Source of the DNA: Burkholderiales bacterium C2
GTDB lineage: Bacteria; Pseudomonadota; Gammaproteobacteria; Burkholderiales; Burkholderiaceae_C
Length of the DNA: 64,000 bases
Reading direction: 5' to 3'
Assembly: GCA_005503085.1 (NCBI GenBank)
Contig: SCOI01000001.1
Coordinates: 399,344-463,343 of the forward strand
The notes under the pieces: generated by a model
Told to the model about the DNA's origin: nothing
Databases searched by the model: none
The model's input: the letters and a program-made list of their open reading frames with translations, nothing else
Program-made: the position numbers and the translations under genes
Part shown: positions 56,358-64,000 of the stretch, piece by piece
Position numbering within the stretch: the stretch's first letter is position 1
How the letters are laid out: every line of letters starts with the position of its first letter

Positions 56358-58178
56358 ATGCCTGCGCCGCCACCCGCCTTGCCACGCATGCCTGCACTCG
56401 ACGCTGTAGCCGACACCGCTCCCAAAGCCTCGCCCCGCGCCCTCTCCGGCCTCTGGCCTTTTCTTGCGCCTTATCGCGGCCGCATCCTGACCGCCCTGCT
56501 CTTCCTGCTGCTGGCCGCGCTGGCCACGCTGGCCTTCCCGCTGGCGCTGCGCGGGCTGATCGACCAGGGCCTGGTGGCCAGCGATCCGGGCGAGCGGCTG
56601 ATGGCGCTGCGCGGGCATTTCCTGGCACTGTTCGGCGTCGGCGCGGCCTTGGGCCTGTTCTCGGCGGCGCGCTTTTATGCCGTCACCTGGCTGGGCGAGC
56701 GGGTCAGCGCCGATCTGCGCAATGCGGTCTACAGCCATGTGCTGCGCCAAAGCCCCGAGTTCTTCGAGCACACCCAGACCGGCGAGGTGCTGAGCCGCAT
56801 CACGACCGACACCACGGTGGTCCAGACCGTGGTCGGCTCCAGCCTGTCGATGGGCCTGCGCAACAGCGTGATGGGCATCGGTGCGATGGTGATGCTGATC
56901 ATCACCAACCCCTGGGTGATGACCCAGGTGCTGGGGCTGCTGGTCCTGGTCGTGCTGCCGGCCATCTATTTCGGCCGGCGCGTGCGGCGCCTGTCGCGCG
57001 CCAGCCAGGACCGCGTCGCCGACACCAGCGCGATCGCGGCCGAGGTGCTGAACGCCGTGACCGTGGTGCAGAGCTATGTGCAGGAAGGCGCCGAGACACG
57101 CCGCTTCGCCGGCGCCAGCGAGGCCGCGTTCGACACCGCCCGCAAGCGCACCCGGGTGCGATCGATGCTGGTGGCCTTCATCATCACGGCCACCTTCGGC
57201 TCCATGCTGTGGGGCCTGTACCAGGGCACGCAGGCGGTGATTGCCGGCAATATCAGCGCCGGCCATCTGGGCCAGACCGTGGTCTACGTCATCCTGCTGG
57301 TCAGCAGCGTTGCGGTGCTGGCCGAGGTCTGGGGCGATGTCTTGCGCGCCGCCGGCGCCACCGAGCGGCTGATGGAGCTGCTGGCCACCCGCTCGACCAT
57401 CGCCGAGCCGGCCGCGCCGCTGCCGCTGCCGGCCACCGCCGGCGGCTCCGGCCTGGCGCTGCGCGGCATCCAGTTCCACTACCCCTCGCGCCCGCAGCAA
57501 CCCGCGCTGACCGACTTCGACCTGGAACTGCGCCCCGGCGAGACCGTGGCCCTGGTCGGCCCCAGCGGCGCAGGCAAGAGCACAGTGCTGCAGCTGCTCC
57601 TGCGCTTTTATCAGCCGCAGGCCGGCACGATCACGCTGGACGGTGTGCCCATCGATCGCGTCTCGCTGCAGACGCTGCGCCAGCGCATCGGCCTGGTGCC
57701 GCAGGACAGCGTGATCTTCTCGGCCAATGCGCTGGAGAACATCCGCTACGGCCGCCCCGAGGCCAGCGACGAGGAGGTGTTCGCGGCGGCCCGCGCCGCC
57801 TTCGCGCACGACTTCATCAGCCAGCTGCCCGAGGGCTACAACACTTTTCTGGGCGAGCGCGGCGTGCGCCTGTCCGGCGGCCAGCGCCAGCGCATCAGCA
57901 TTGCGCGAGCGATCCTGAAGAACCCGCCGCTGCTGCTGCTCGACGAGGCCACCAGCGCGCTGGACGCCGAGAGCGAGCGCGCGGTGCAGGCGGCGCTGGA
58001 AGTGGCGATGCAAGGCCGCAGCACCCTGGTGATCGCGCACCGGCTGGCCACCGTGCAACGCGCCGACCGCATCGTCGTGATGGAGCACGGCCGCGTCGTC
58101 GAGACCGGCACGCATGCCGAGCTGGTGGCCGCCGGTGGGCTGTATGCAAGGCTGGCGGCGATGCAGTTCGAGGGTTGA
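56358..58178 (+). CDS. ABC exporter with fused membrane and ATPase domains
   Basis: 606 residues. Six-helix ABC membrane domain (~residues 35-320, with [25 protein letters not shown]) and a nucleotide-binding domain: Walker [11 protein letters not shown]-loop [19 protein letters not shown], signature LSGGQRQR, Walker [13 protein letters not shown]. It belongs to the MsbA/ABCB-like homodimeric exporters. Lipid A or peptide export cannot be told apart. An ATG at 56391 (MPALDAV) is a possible start. Confidence 0.92.
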   Translation: MPAPPPALPRMPALDAVADTAPKASPRALSGLWPFLAPYRGRILTALLFLLLAALATLAFPLALRGLIDQGLVASDPGERLMALRGHFLALFGVGAALGLFSAARFYAVTWLGERVSADLRNAVYSHVLRQSPEFFEHTQTGEVLSRITTDTTVVQTVVGSSLSMGLRNSVMGIGAMVMLIITNPWVMTQVLGLLVLVVLPAIYFGRRVRRLSRASQDRVADTSAIAAEVLNAVTVVQSYVQEGAETRRFAGASEAAFDTARKRTRVRSMLVAFIITATFGSMLWGLYQGTQAVIAGNISAGHLGQTVVYVILLVSSVAVLAEVWGDVLRAAGATERLMELLATRSTIAEPAAPLPLPATAGGSGLALRGIQFHYPSRPQQPALTDFDLELRPGETVALVGPSGAGKSTVLQLLLRFYQPQAGTITLDGVPIDRVSLQTLRQRIGLVPQDSVIFSANALENIRYGRPEASDEEVFAAARAAFAHDFISQLPEGYNTFLGERGVRLSGGQRQRISIARAILKNPPLLLLDEATSALDAESERAVQAALEVAMQGRSTLVIAHRLATVQRADRIVVMEHGRVVETGTHAELVAAGGLYARLAAMQFEG

Positions 58179-58904
58179 TCAGCCCTCCCCGCTGCCATCC
58201 CCCTGCAAGACCTTGAGCACCTCGGAGCGGAACTCGCGCTGGTAGAGGATGTAGATCACGCCGACGGTGCCGCCGATGAAGGCCCAGGGCGAGAAGAACC
58301 AGGCGATGGCGGCGAAGGCCAGGTAGTAGGCGCGCAGGCCGTCGTTGAAGGTCTCGGCCGCCAGGCCGACGACGCGGCCGGCGCGGTCGGCAAAGGCCTC
58401 GCGCGACAGGCCGCCGCTCTCGAACAGCTTGTGGTCAGGGGCCGAGGCCACCAGCAGCGCGCCGAAGGTGTACTGGCGCATGCTCCAGGTGAAGCGGAAG
58501 AAGGCGTAGACAAAGATGCCGGCCAGCAGCACCAGCTTCAGATCGAAGACCAGGGTCGAGGTGCGGGCCGCGAACGGAATCTCGCGCACCAGCTCGCTGG
58601 CCTGGTCGCTGGCGCCCAGCACGGCCAGCAAGCCGCCGATGATCAGGATGGTGGTGGACGCGAAGAAGGAGGGGCTGGTGGACAGGCTTTGCACCACCAC
58701 CCCGTCGATCACCCGCACCTCGCGGTAGGTGACCTGCAGCATCCAGAGCCGACGCTCCCGGTTGGTCGCGGCCAGCACCGAGCCCTTGCTGACCGCCTGG
58801 TGCTTGGCGAACTGGGCATAACCGACCCAGCCGCCAAAGAACAAGGCCAGCGCCAGCCAGTCGATGGCGGGCAGAAAAGTCAGCACGGTCCACAGTTTTT
58901 CCAT
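58179..58904 (-). CDS. DUF599-family membrane protein
   Basis: 241 residues with four membrane helices, RMxxxxxR-like NRERRLWMLQVTYREVRVIDG after helix 1, and STSPSFFASTTILIIGGLLAVLG. The family is conserved and uncharacterised. The stop codon is on the base next to the ABC exporter's stop. TAGACT sits seven bases before the ATG. Confidence 0.85.
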   Translation of the reverse strand: MEKLWTVLTFLPAIDWLALALFFGGWVGYAQFAKHQAVSKGSVLAATNRERRLWMLQVTYREVRVIDGVVVQSLSTSPSFFASTTILIIGGLLAVLGASDQASELVREIPFAARTSTLVFDLKLVLLAGIFVYAFFRFTWSMRQYTFGALLVASAPDHKLFESGGLSREAFADRAGRVVGLAAETFNDGLRAYYLAFAAIAWFFSPWAFIGGTVGVIYILYQREFRSEVLKVLQGDGSGEG

Positions 58905-58911
58905 GGCCGTG

Positions 58912-58917
58912 AGTCTA
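58912..58917 (-). promoter_or_regulatory. -10-like TAGACT, seven bases before the DUF599 ATG
   Basis: Minus-strand TAGACT, seven bases, ATG 58904; no Shine-Dalgarno. Confidence 0.35.
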
Positions 58918-58924
58918 TCCAGTC

Positions 58925-59647
58925 TCAGGGCGCGAGATCGAACACCAGGACCTCGGCATCCGAGCCCTGACCCAGCACCAATTTGTCGGTCGCGGCCAGC
59001 TTCAGCGCATCACCGCCGGCCAGGGTCTGCCCGTTGACAACCAGGCTGCCGCGCACCAGATGCACATAGGCCAGGCGACCCGGCGCCAGCGCCAGCTCGG
59101 CCGCTTCATCGCCGTTGAACAGGCCGGCATAAAGCCTGGCGTCGGCGTGGATGGAGACCGAGCCCTCGGCACCGTCGTTCGAGGCCACCAGGCGCAGGCG
59201 GCCGCGCTTGTCCTCGGCCGGGAAATGCAGCTGCTGGTAGCTGGGCGCCACGCCGCGCTGGTCGGGCATGATCCAGATCTGCAGGAAATGGGTCTGCCTG
59301 CCCTGCGCGTTGTTGAACTCGCTGTGCATCACGCCGGTGCCGGCGCTCATGCGCTGCACATCGCCGGGCTTGATGACGCCGGCATGGGCGCCGCCTGCCG
59401 TGCCGTTGCCCATGCTGTCCTTGTGGGCCAGTTCGCCGTCCAGCACATAGCTGATGATTTCCATATCGCGATGGCCGTGGGTGCCGAAGCCGGTGCCCGG
59501 GGCGATGCGGTCTTCGTTGATCACGCGCAGCGCGCCGAAACCCATGCGCTGGGGGTTGTAGTAGTCGGCGAAGGAGAAGCTGTGGAAGGACTTCAGCCAG
59601 CCATGGTCGGCATAGCCACGGTCGGAGGATTTGATCAGTTCAAGCAT
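58925..59647 (-). CDS. Pirin-family protein (quercetin dioxygenase-like cupin)
   Basis: 240 residues. The bicupin has the pirin core FGTHGHRDMEIISYVLDGELAHKDSMGN and IKPGDVQRMSAGTGVMHSEFN, whose three His and one Glu bind iron. YhhW-type members can open quercetin but their physiological role is unknown. Divergent from a LysR gene that probably controls it. Confidence 0.93.
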   Translation of the reverse strand: MLELIKSSDRGYADHGWLKSFHSFSFADYYNPQRMGFGALRVINEDRIAPGTGFGTHGHRDMEIISYVLDGELAHKDSMGNGTAGGAHAGVIKPGDVQRMSAGTGVMHSEFNNAQGRQTHFLQIWIMPDQRGVAPSYQQLHFPAEDKRGRLRLVASNDGAEGSVSIHADARLYAGLFNGDEAAELALAPGRLAYVHLVRGSLVVNGQTLAGGDALKLAATDKLVLGQGSDAEVLVFDLAP

Positions 59648-59742
59648 CGTGGGCTCCTGTTTGTTGAGCGCCTCGTCGGCGCCATGGATCCAATGTAGGA
59701 GCGGGAGCCTTCAACAAAGCCCCCTCGCCGATGAAGTCAACG

Positions 59743-59757
59743 TTCAAATAAGATGAA
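59743..59757. promoter_or_regulatory. LysR-type T-N11-A dyad between pirin and lysR
   Basis: TTCA-AATAAGA-TGAA holds a T-N11-A core (59744-59756), the standard LysR recognition form, 25 bp before the LysR start and ~95 bp from the pirin start. Confidence 0.6.
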
Positions 59758-59781
59758 GGCCCACGCCTTCACCCTCTGCCC

Positions 59782-60774
59782 ATGCACGCCACCCACGACA
59801 AACGCCGCGTCCTGACCCCCGAGGCCCTGACGATGATGGACACCATCGCCCGCACCGGCAGCTTTGCGGCCGCTGCGCGGGCCATGGGCAAGGTGCCCTC
59901 GGCGCTGACCTATAGCGTGCGCCAGCTGGAGGAGGCGCTGGACGTGCTGCTGTTCGACCGCCGCTCGCGCCAGGCCGAGCTGACCGCCGCCGGCCAGGAG
60001 CTGCTAGTCGAGGGCCGGCGCCTGTTGCAGGAGATGGACGCGGTGGCCAACCGGGTGCGGCGCGTCGCCACCGGCTGGGAGAGCGAGCTGACCGTCGCGA
60101 TCGACGATGCGGTGGCGCGCCGGGCCCTGTTCGATCTGATGGAGGCCTTCTACCAGCTGCCGGTCGACGACACGCCCGATGCGGACGGCGTGGTCGCCAA
60201 GGGCCCGCCGACCCGGCTGAAGCTGCGCGTCGAGGTGCTGTCCGGCACCTGGGAGGCCCTGCTGTCGGGCCAGGCCGATCTGGCCATCGGCACCTCGGCC
60301 CAGCCGCCGGGCAGCTCGGTGTTCTGCGAGCTGCTGGGCGATATGGAGATGGTGTTCTGCGTGGCCCCGCACCACCCACTGGCCCGCCACGACGGCCCGC
60401 TGTCGGCCGCGACGATCGCGCAGCACCGCATCATCGCGGTGGCCGACAGCGCCCGCAGCCTGGCGCCGATGACGGTGGGCGTGATGCCCGGCCAGGAGGT
60501 GCTGACCGTGCCCTCGATGGCCACCAAGCTGGAGGGCTTGATGCGCGGCCTGGGCTGCGGCTCGCTGCCGGTGTCCATGGTGCGGCGCCATGTCGAGGCC
60601 GGCCGCCTGCTGCAGCTGCCGACCTTCCAGGAAAAACGCGTCTTCCCCATGCACTACGCCTGGCGCAACACCGGCCAGCCGCCCGCCAAGGCCCTGTCCT
60701 GGTGGCTGGGCCAGCTGCAGAGCGCGGCGACGCGGCGCTCGCTGCTGGAGCAGCATGAGGGGCTGCTGCTTTGA
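59782..60774 (+). CDS. LysR-family regulator next to pirin
   Basis: 330 residues. HTH in [26 protein letters not shown] and [15 protein letters not shown], then the effector domain, longer than usual by a ~20-residue insertion ([18 protein letters not shown]). Likely activates the divergent pirin gene. Its stop overlaps the gluQ ATG by one base. Confidence 0.92.
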   Translation: MHATHDKRRVLTPEALTMMDTIARTGSFAAAARAMGKVPSALTYSVRQLEEALDVLLFDRRSRQAELTAAGQELLVEGRRLLQEMDAVANRVRRVATGWESELTVAIDDAVARRALFDLMEAFYQLPVDDTPDADGVVAKGPPTRLKLRVEVLSGTWEALLSGQADLAIGTSAQPPGSSVFCELLGDMEMVFCVAPHHPLARHDGPLSAATIAQHRIIAVADSARSLAPMTVGVMPGQEVLTVPSMATKLEGLMRGLGCGSLPVSMVRRHVEAGRLLQLPTFQEKRVFPMHYAWRNTGQPPAKALSWWLGQLQSAATRRSLLEQHEGLLL

Positions 60775-61640
60775 TGGCAGGCCGCTACCTCGGTCGCTTT
60801 GCGCCCTCGCCCACCGGGCCGCTGCATGCCGGCTCCCTGGTCGCGGCGCTGGCCAGCTGGCTGGATGCGCGCGCCCACGGCGGGCGCTGGCTGGTACGCA
60901 TCGAGGATGTCGACACACCGCGCTGCCCGCCGGGCGCCGACCAGCTGATACTGTCCCAGCTCGCCGCCGTGGGCCTGCTGCCCGATGCGCCGCCGGTCTG
61001 GCAGTCGCAGCGCGGCGCGCTCTATGCGGCCGCGCTGCAGCACCTGGTCGAGGCCGGCCGGGCCTATGGCTGCGCCTGCTCGCGCCGCGATATCGCGGCC
61101 GCCGCCGGCCCGCAGCCCCGCCACGGCGAGCTGATCTATCCCGGCACCTGCCGCCCCGCCCGGGGCGGTTTGCAGGGCAGGCCGGCGCGGGCCTGGCGGG
61201 CGCTGACCGAGGGCGCGGGCCGCATCGAATGGCAGGACCGGCGCCTCGGCGCCCAGGCTCAGGCGCTGGAGACCGAGGTCGGCGACTTCGTGCTCAAGCG
61301 CGCCGACGGGCTCTGGGCCTACCAGCTGGCCGTGGTCGTCGACGATGCCGAGCAAGGCATCAGCGATGTGGTGCGCGGCGAGGATCTGGCCGACAACACG
61401 CCGCGCCAGCGCTGGCTGCAGCAGCTGCTGGGCCTGCCCCCGCCGCGCTATCTGCACACCCCGCTGGTGCTGGGCACCAATGGCGAGAAGCTGTCCAAGC
61501 AGAACGGCGCCGCCGCGCTGGACCTGAGCGATCCGCTTGCCGCGCTGCGCGAGGCGGCCGGCCACCTGGGCCTGCGTCTGCACGCCGGCACGCCGGCCGA
61601 TGCCCTGGCCGAAGCCGTGTCGCTCTGGCGCGATTTATGA
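60774..61640 (+). CDS. gluQ: Glutamyl-Q tRNA(Asp) synthetase
   Basis: 288 residues from the ATG at 60774 (TGATG with the LysR stop). Truncated GluRS paralogue: [20 protein letters not shown] is the HIGH-type motif, CACSRRDI with YPGTC forms the zinc site, and [10 protein letters not shown] is the KMSKS equivalent. It attaches Glu to queuosine at position 34 of tRNA(Asp). queG is also in this window. The anticodon domain is absent, as normal for the family. Confidence 0.95.
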   Translation: MAGRYLGRFAPSPTGPLHAGSLVAALASWLDARAHGGRWLVRIEDVDTPRCPPGADQLILSQLAAVGLLPDAPPVWQSQRGALYAAALQHLVEAGRAYGCACSRRDIAAAAGPQPRHGELIYPGTCRPARGGLQGRPARAWRALTEGAGRIEWQDRRLGAQAQALETEVGDFVLKRADGLWAYQLAVVVDDAEQGISDVVRGEDLADNTPRQRWLQQLLGLPPPRYLHTPLVLGTNGEKLSKQNGAAALDLSDPLAALREAAGHLGLRLHAGTPADALAEAVSLWRDL

Positions 61641-61669
61641 TGCCGGCCATTCCAATTCAAGGATCCAAC

Positions 61670-62392
61670 ATGATCACCACCGCCAGCGGCCTGCAGTTCG
61701 AAGACACCGTCGAAGGCAGCGGCCCCGTCGCCAAGTCCGACCAGGAAGTCACCGTGCACTACACCGGCTGGCTCTACAAGGACGGCCAGAAGGGCAGCAA
61801 GTTCGATTCCAGCAAGGACCGCAATGACCCCTTCCAGTTCGATCTGGACGCCGGCATGGTGATACGCGGCTGGGATGAGGGCGTGCAAGGCATGAAGGTC
61901 GGCGGCAGCCGCACCCTGATCATCCCGCCCGAGCTGGGCTATGGCGCCCAGGGCGCCGGCGGCGTGATCCCGCCGAACGCCACGCTGCTGTTCGAGGTGG
62001 AGCTGCTGGGCGTGGCCGGCGGCGAGGAGCCGGTCGAGCTGACCCTGCAGACCACCGCCAGCGGCCTGCAGTACGAGGACGTGGTGCTGGGCGACGGTGC
62101 CGAGGCCAAGAGCGGCGCCAATGTCACCGTGCACTACACCGGCTGGCTCTACAAGAACGGCAACAAGGGCAAGAAGTTCGACTCCAGCAAGGACCGCCGC
62201 GACCCCTTCAAGTTCAAGCTCGACGCCGGCATGGTGATACGCGGCTGGGACGAAGGCGTGCAAGGCATGAAGATCGGCGGCACCCGCGTGCTGATCATCC
62301 CCTCGGATCTCGGCTACGGCCCGCGCGGCGCCGGCGGCGTGATCCCGCCGAACGCGACGCTGATGTTCGAGGTGGAGCTGCTGGCGGTTTGA
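61670..62392 (+). CDS. Tandem FKBP-type peptidyl-prolyl isomerase (two domains)
   Basis: 240 residues from the ATG at 61670 (AAGGA before it); an ATG at 61637 overlapping the gluQ stop is less likely. Two complete FKBP domains: residues 3-115 and 128-240, joined by a 12-residue linker. Each has VTVHYTGWLYK, FDSSKDR, MVIRGWDEGVQGMK and GGVIPPNATL, the full rotamase pocket. They share 89 of 113 residues. No signal peptide, so cytoplasmic. Most bacterial relatives are single ~115-residue proteins, so this is a gene-internal duplication. A terminator follows. Confidence 0.95.
   Translation: MITTASGLQFEDTVEGSGPVAKSDQEVTVHYTGWLYKDGQKGSKFDSSKDRNDPFQFDLDAGMVIRGWDEGVQGMKVGGSRTLIIPPELGYGAQGAGGVIPPNATLLFEVELLGVAGGEEPVELTLQTTASGLQYEDVVLGDGAEAKSGANVTVHYTGWLYKNGNKGKKFDSSKDRRDPFKFKLDAGMVIRGWDEGVQGMKIGGTRVLIIPSDLGYGPRGAGGVIPPNATLMFEVELLAV
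61676..62014 (+). repeat. First copy of a 339-bp internal direct repeat (FKBP domain 1)
   Basis: Codons 3-115. Repeated 375 bp downstream at 62051-62389. The encoded copies are 79 percent identical with no gap. Several stretches keep the same codons. Confidence 0.85.
62051..62389 (+). repeat. Second copy of the internal direct repeat (FKBP domain 2)
   Basis: Codons 128-240, the partner of 61676-62014. Substitutions concentrate on surface positions (for example Q/K, D/K, N/R), making copy 2 more basic. Confidence 0.85.
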
Positions 62393-62446
62393 GCCAGCGC
62401 GCTATGGCGGCGAGGCGATGCCGCCGCAGCCAATGAATGAACCAAG

Positions 62447-62479
62447 AAGCCGGCGGGCGGTGAGCCTGGCCGGCTTTTT
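62447..62479 (+). terminator. Rho-independent terminator after the FKBP gene
   Basis: AAGCCGGC pairs with GCCGGCTT around a 14-base loop and runs into TTTTT, 55 bp after the stop. It also marks where the compact core region ends and the accessory stretch begins. Confidence 0.8.
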
Positions 62480-62576
62480 CAATGGCGGGAGGATGCTGCC
62501 GGCCAGAAGCAGGCGCTGGTTGGCGTTGGTTTCCGGGTAAGCATTGCCGTCCTTCTCTCATGACCCATGCTCAAAT

Positions 62577-62583
62577 GTTGGGC
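62577..62583 (+). other. Integron-type core site GTTGGGC (candidate)
   Basis: TCAAAT-GTTGGGC matches the GTTRRRY recombination core in the context usual at the 3' end of attC sites. It is 37 bp before a second core. Alone it could be chance. Confidence 0.35.
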
Positions 62584-62613
62584 AGGAATCATCAATGATC
62601 AGCAGACAACATA

Positions 62614-62625
62614 GTTAGGCATCGC
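62614..62625 (+). other. Cassette-type left boundary GTTAGGCATCGC
   Basis: Contains GTTAGGC (GTTRRRY). Its reverse complement matches GCGACGCCTAAC at 63637-63648 in 11 of 12 bases, so the orphan gene lies between inverted 12-mers. The ORF starts 24 bp inside it, the usual distance for an integron cassette gene. Confidence 0.5.
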
Positions 62626-62648
62626 AAACGAGACCTTTCTGCCCGCCC

Positions 62649-63647
62649 ATGTCAGAAGACGACCTCAAGATCCTCGGTGCAATCGCTGCCGCTGTCGCGG
62701 CGGTCATCGTGGCCGTTCTGAGCGCGGCACTGGGCTTTCTGTCCACACGCGCCAACCAGCGCGACCTCGAGCAATTGAAAGCTCGCCTCACGGAGGACAA
62801 AGGCGAGTCAGACGCGCGTCGCGTGTACACATACGAGGCTCTCAAGCGGTTGTACGCGCAGTATGAGCCGATCCGCTTTCACCTCGTTGAATCCGTAGAG
62901 GCGGCGCAAAGGACTATTAGTGACCTCGCCGAACTTGCCAGCGCCAAAACGCCGGAATCGGAGGGCATGCATCCGCAAGGAAACTACTTTCGCGCTGCTC
63001 GCGTCTATCACCTCCTAGCGCCAGCCGCATACTTCAAGATCATGCAGTCTAGGCTCACGCTGGTTGATCTCGGAGCGAGCAAGCCCTCCTACTTGCAGTA
63101 CCTGCTTGCGAAAGAAGCATGCGCGATGCTTGCCTACGATCGGGAGATTGCGAGCAGTTACAAGCTGGTCTATACGCCCTACGTTCCAGGCTGGAGAGAA
63201 CTACGCCAAGACAACCCTGCGCGCTATCGACGGCAGGGTTTCGCCTTTGGTCGCTACGACAACGCGGTGTGTTCGTTGGTTGCCAGGCTGGAAGACGGCA
63301 CTCAGCGAGTCTTGTCATTCGGCGACTTCGAGACACTCGCCAAAGACATTGAAAAAACAGACTACAGCTCTCCCATTGGCGCTGCACTAGACCTATTTGA
63401 TGACTTCCGCCCTGATAGTCGGCCAGTATTGTGGCGCTCACTACTTGTTCAATCATGCTTGTATCAGCTACTACTCTACGCTGCCAGAAGTGGTTCGAGT
63501 AGCTTGAAGGACGTCGTGGATCAAATGCCGCACGTTGAGGCGCGGCTGGCAGCGCTTGGCGTTTCGCCGGAACTAATCCAGCAGACGATAGAAGTAGTCA
63601 AGGCCGGCCCTATAGCCACCATTCGTGCCTCGCATGGCGACGCCTAA
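62649..63647 (+). CDS. Orphan membrane-anchored protein, cassette-like
   Basis: 332 residues, not recognised. One N-terminal membrane helix (about residues 8-31, ILGAIAAAVAAVIVAVLSAALGF), then a short coiled segment (STRANQRDLEQLKARLTED) and a helical cytoplasmic domain rich in Tyr and Leu, without known motifs. This anchored layout recalls small defence or sensor proteins, but nothing specific supports that. Codon use differs from the neighbours: more TTG, ACT, AAA and TAT-like codons and lower GC, a sign of transfer. The TAA stop lies inside GCCTAAC, exactly as in integron cassettes whose stop falls in the attC R'' core. No clear ribosome site; a pyrimidine-rich CTTTCTGCCCGCCC precedes the ATG. 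Confidence 0.8.
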   Translation: MSEDDLKILGAIAAAVAAVIVAVLSAALGFLSTRANQRDLEQLKARLTEDKGESDARRVYTYEALKRLYAQYEPIRFHLVESVEAAQRTISDLAELASAKTPESEGMHPQGNYFRAARVYHLLAPAAYFKIMQSRLTLVDLGASKPSYLQYLLAKEACAMLAYDREIASSYKLVYTPYVPGWRELRQDNPARYRRQGFAFGRYDNAVCSLVARLEDGTQRVLSFGDFETLAKDIEKTDYSSPIGAALDLFDDFRPDSRPVLWRSLLVQSCLYQLLLYAARSGSSSLKDVVDQMPHVEARLAALGVSPELIQQTIEVVKAGPIATIRASHGDA

Positions 63648-63660
63648 CTCAAACGTTGAT
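63637..63660 (+). other. attC-like right boundary of the orphan gene
   Basis: GCGACGCCTAAC followed by TCAAACGTTGAT. GCCTAAC is the inverse core (RYYYAAC); the next bases resemble the TAACTCAAGCGTTAG end of well-known attC sites. A full-length foldable attC is not visible, so this is a remnant or a shortened site. Confidence 0.45.
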
Positions 63661-63773
63661 ATGGCTTAGACCTGACCCTCTGCGCTGCAGATGAGTGATG
63701 GGTAGAACCCGTTGCCGGACGGGGAACGCGACGGAGCCCGTTGGATGCCACCCGATGTGGATGCGCGACGGTT

Positions 63774-63888
63774 GCGCAGCGCTTTGTCCAGCGATGCAAG
63801 GTCGCCCTTGATACAGCCGATGTGGCGGAGTTCACCATCACGCGGTGCCTGCGCGACGGCGATGTCGATACTGTCCTTGTGGACGTTC
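63774..63888 (-). pseudogene. Fragment of an IS110-family transposase
   Basis: The minus strand encodes NVHKDSIDIAVAQAPRDGEL, then RHIGCIKGDLASLDKALR, the RuvC-like DEDD N-terminal part of IS110 transposases (normally following I-G-L-D/I-D). The start is cut off exactly where the IS3-type end begins (63889), and the similarity stops after ALR. It is a dead remnant. What lies between 63661 and 63773 is not recognised. Confidence 0.75.
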
Positions 63889-64000
63889 TGAATCGCCCCG
63901 GGTTCCGCGGAGGCCTGTTGGTTTAAGTCAGACGGTCGCGGCCTGACCAGCGCGGTGACGATGGTAATTGGCTTCGAACTCGGCAGGCGGGACGTAGCCC
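63889..64000 (-). mobile_element. End of an IS3-type insertion element, cut by window
   Basis: Starts TGAATCGCCCCGGGTTCC, the form of IS3-group terminal repeats (TGA...CCCCGGGTT), and carries the transposase 3' end. It interrupts the IS110 fragment, so it arrived later. Confidence 0.7.
63928..64000 (-). CDS. IS3-family transposase OrfB, C-terminal end only
   Basis: Minus-strand frame GYVPPAEFEANYHRHRAGQ then AATV and stop. The motif L-G-Y-x-x-P-x-x-F-E closes DDE transposases of the IS3 family. The rest is beyond the window. Confidence 0.7.
   Translation of the reverse strand, partial: GYVPPAEFEANYHRHRAGQAATV

Noticed and set aside
55956..58115. 719-codon minus-strand ORF across the ABC exporter
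   Set aside because: Shadow frame; the exporter has Walker and signature motifs on the plus strand.
63644..63841. 65-codon minus-strand ORF
   Set aside because: Runs out of frame through the IS110 remnant and the cassette boundary; Arg/Ser-rich random-looking product.
63741..63926. 61-codon plus-strand ORF near the window end
   Set aside because: It is antisense to the IS110 fragment and crosses the IS3-type end; no ribosome site.

Overview
The window is high-GC DNA with dense, often overlapping genes on both strands. Gene content and protein style (TctC/Bug solute-binding protein, czcI-czcC-RND metal cluster, RluF-like pseudouridine synthase with an Arg-rich N-terminus, FKBP and TsaE-AmiC neighbourhoods) point to a betaproteobacterium of the order Burkholderiales, probably the Roseateles/Paucibacter/Rubrivivax group. 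This placement is inferred from gene style, not from a database match. No rRNA, tRNA or CRISPR array was seen.

Layout. 1-0.66 kb: end-truncated patatin-like lipase. 0.88-5.4 kb: a 1513-residue protein made of about 170 tandem octapeptides. 5.4-11.7 kb: dnaE, a periplasmic cyclophilin, trhO and an alpha/beta hydrolase. 11.8-15.9 kb: a basic-amino-acid ABC transport operon with an aspartoacylase-like enzyme inside it. 15.9-19 kb: a thioesterase-GNAT fusion, an esterase and an iron alcohol dehydrogenase. 19-21.5 kb: isocitrate lyase with its terminator and a palindromic operator candidate, then a MarC protein. 21.6-24 kb: Fur-type site and TonB siderophore receptor. 24-29.7 kb: Lrp and LysR regulators, ridA plus an old yellow enzyme, xerD, a Bug receptor and a chalcone-isomerase-like protein. 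29.8-39.7 kb: housekeeping genes (AEC transporter, queG, tsaE, amiC, dedA, mutL, rluF-like, Bcr/CflA MFS, miaA). 39.7-45 kb: an attEFGH-like ABC cluster with a CPBP protease inserted. 45-52.9 kb: diguanylate cyclase, then a czcI-C-x-B-A-x heavy-metal efflux cluster. 52.9-62.4 kb: AraC, EamA, chemoreceptor, ABC exporter, DUF599, pirin with divergent LysR, gluQ and a tandem FKBP.

The last 1.6 kb (62.4-64 kb) is different. It is less GC-rich and holds an orphan membrane-anchored gene bounded by integron-like core sites, a fragment of an IS110-type transposase, and the end of an IS3-type element that interrupts that fragment. This is the accessory part of the window.

The most unusual items are the octapeptide-array protein, the cassette-like orphan gene, the tandem-duplicated FKBP, and a recurring -10-like hexamer 6-8 nt before ATG codons that lack a Shine-Dalgarno, which suggests many leaderless transcripts.
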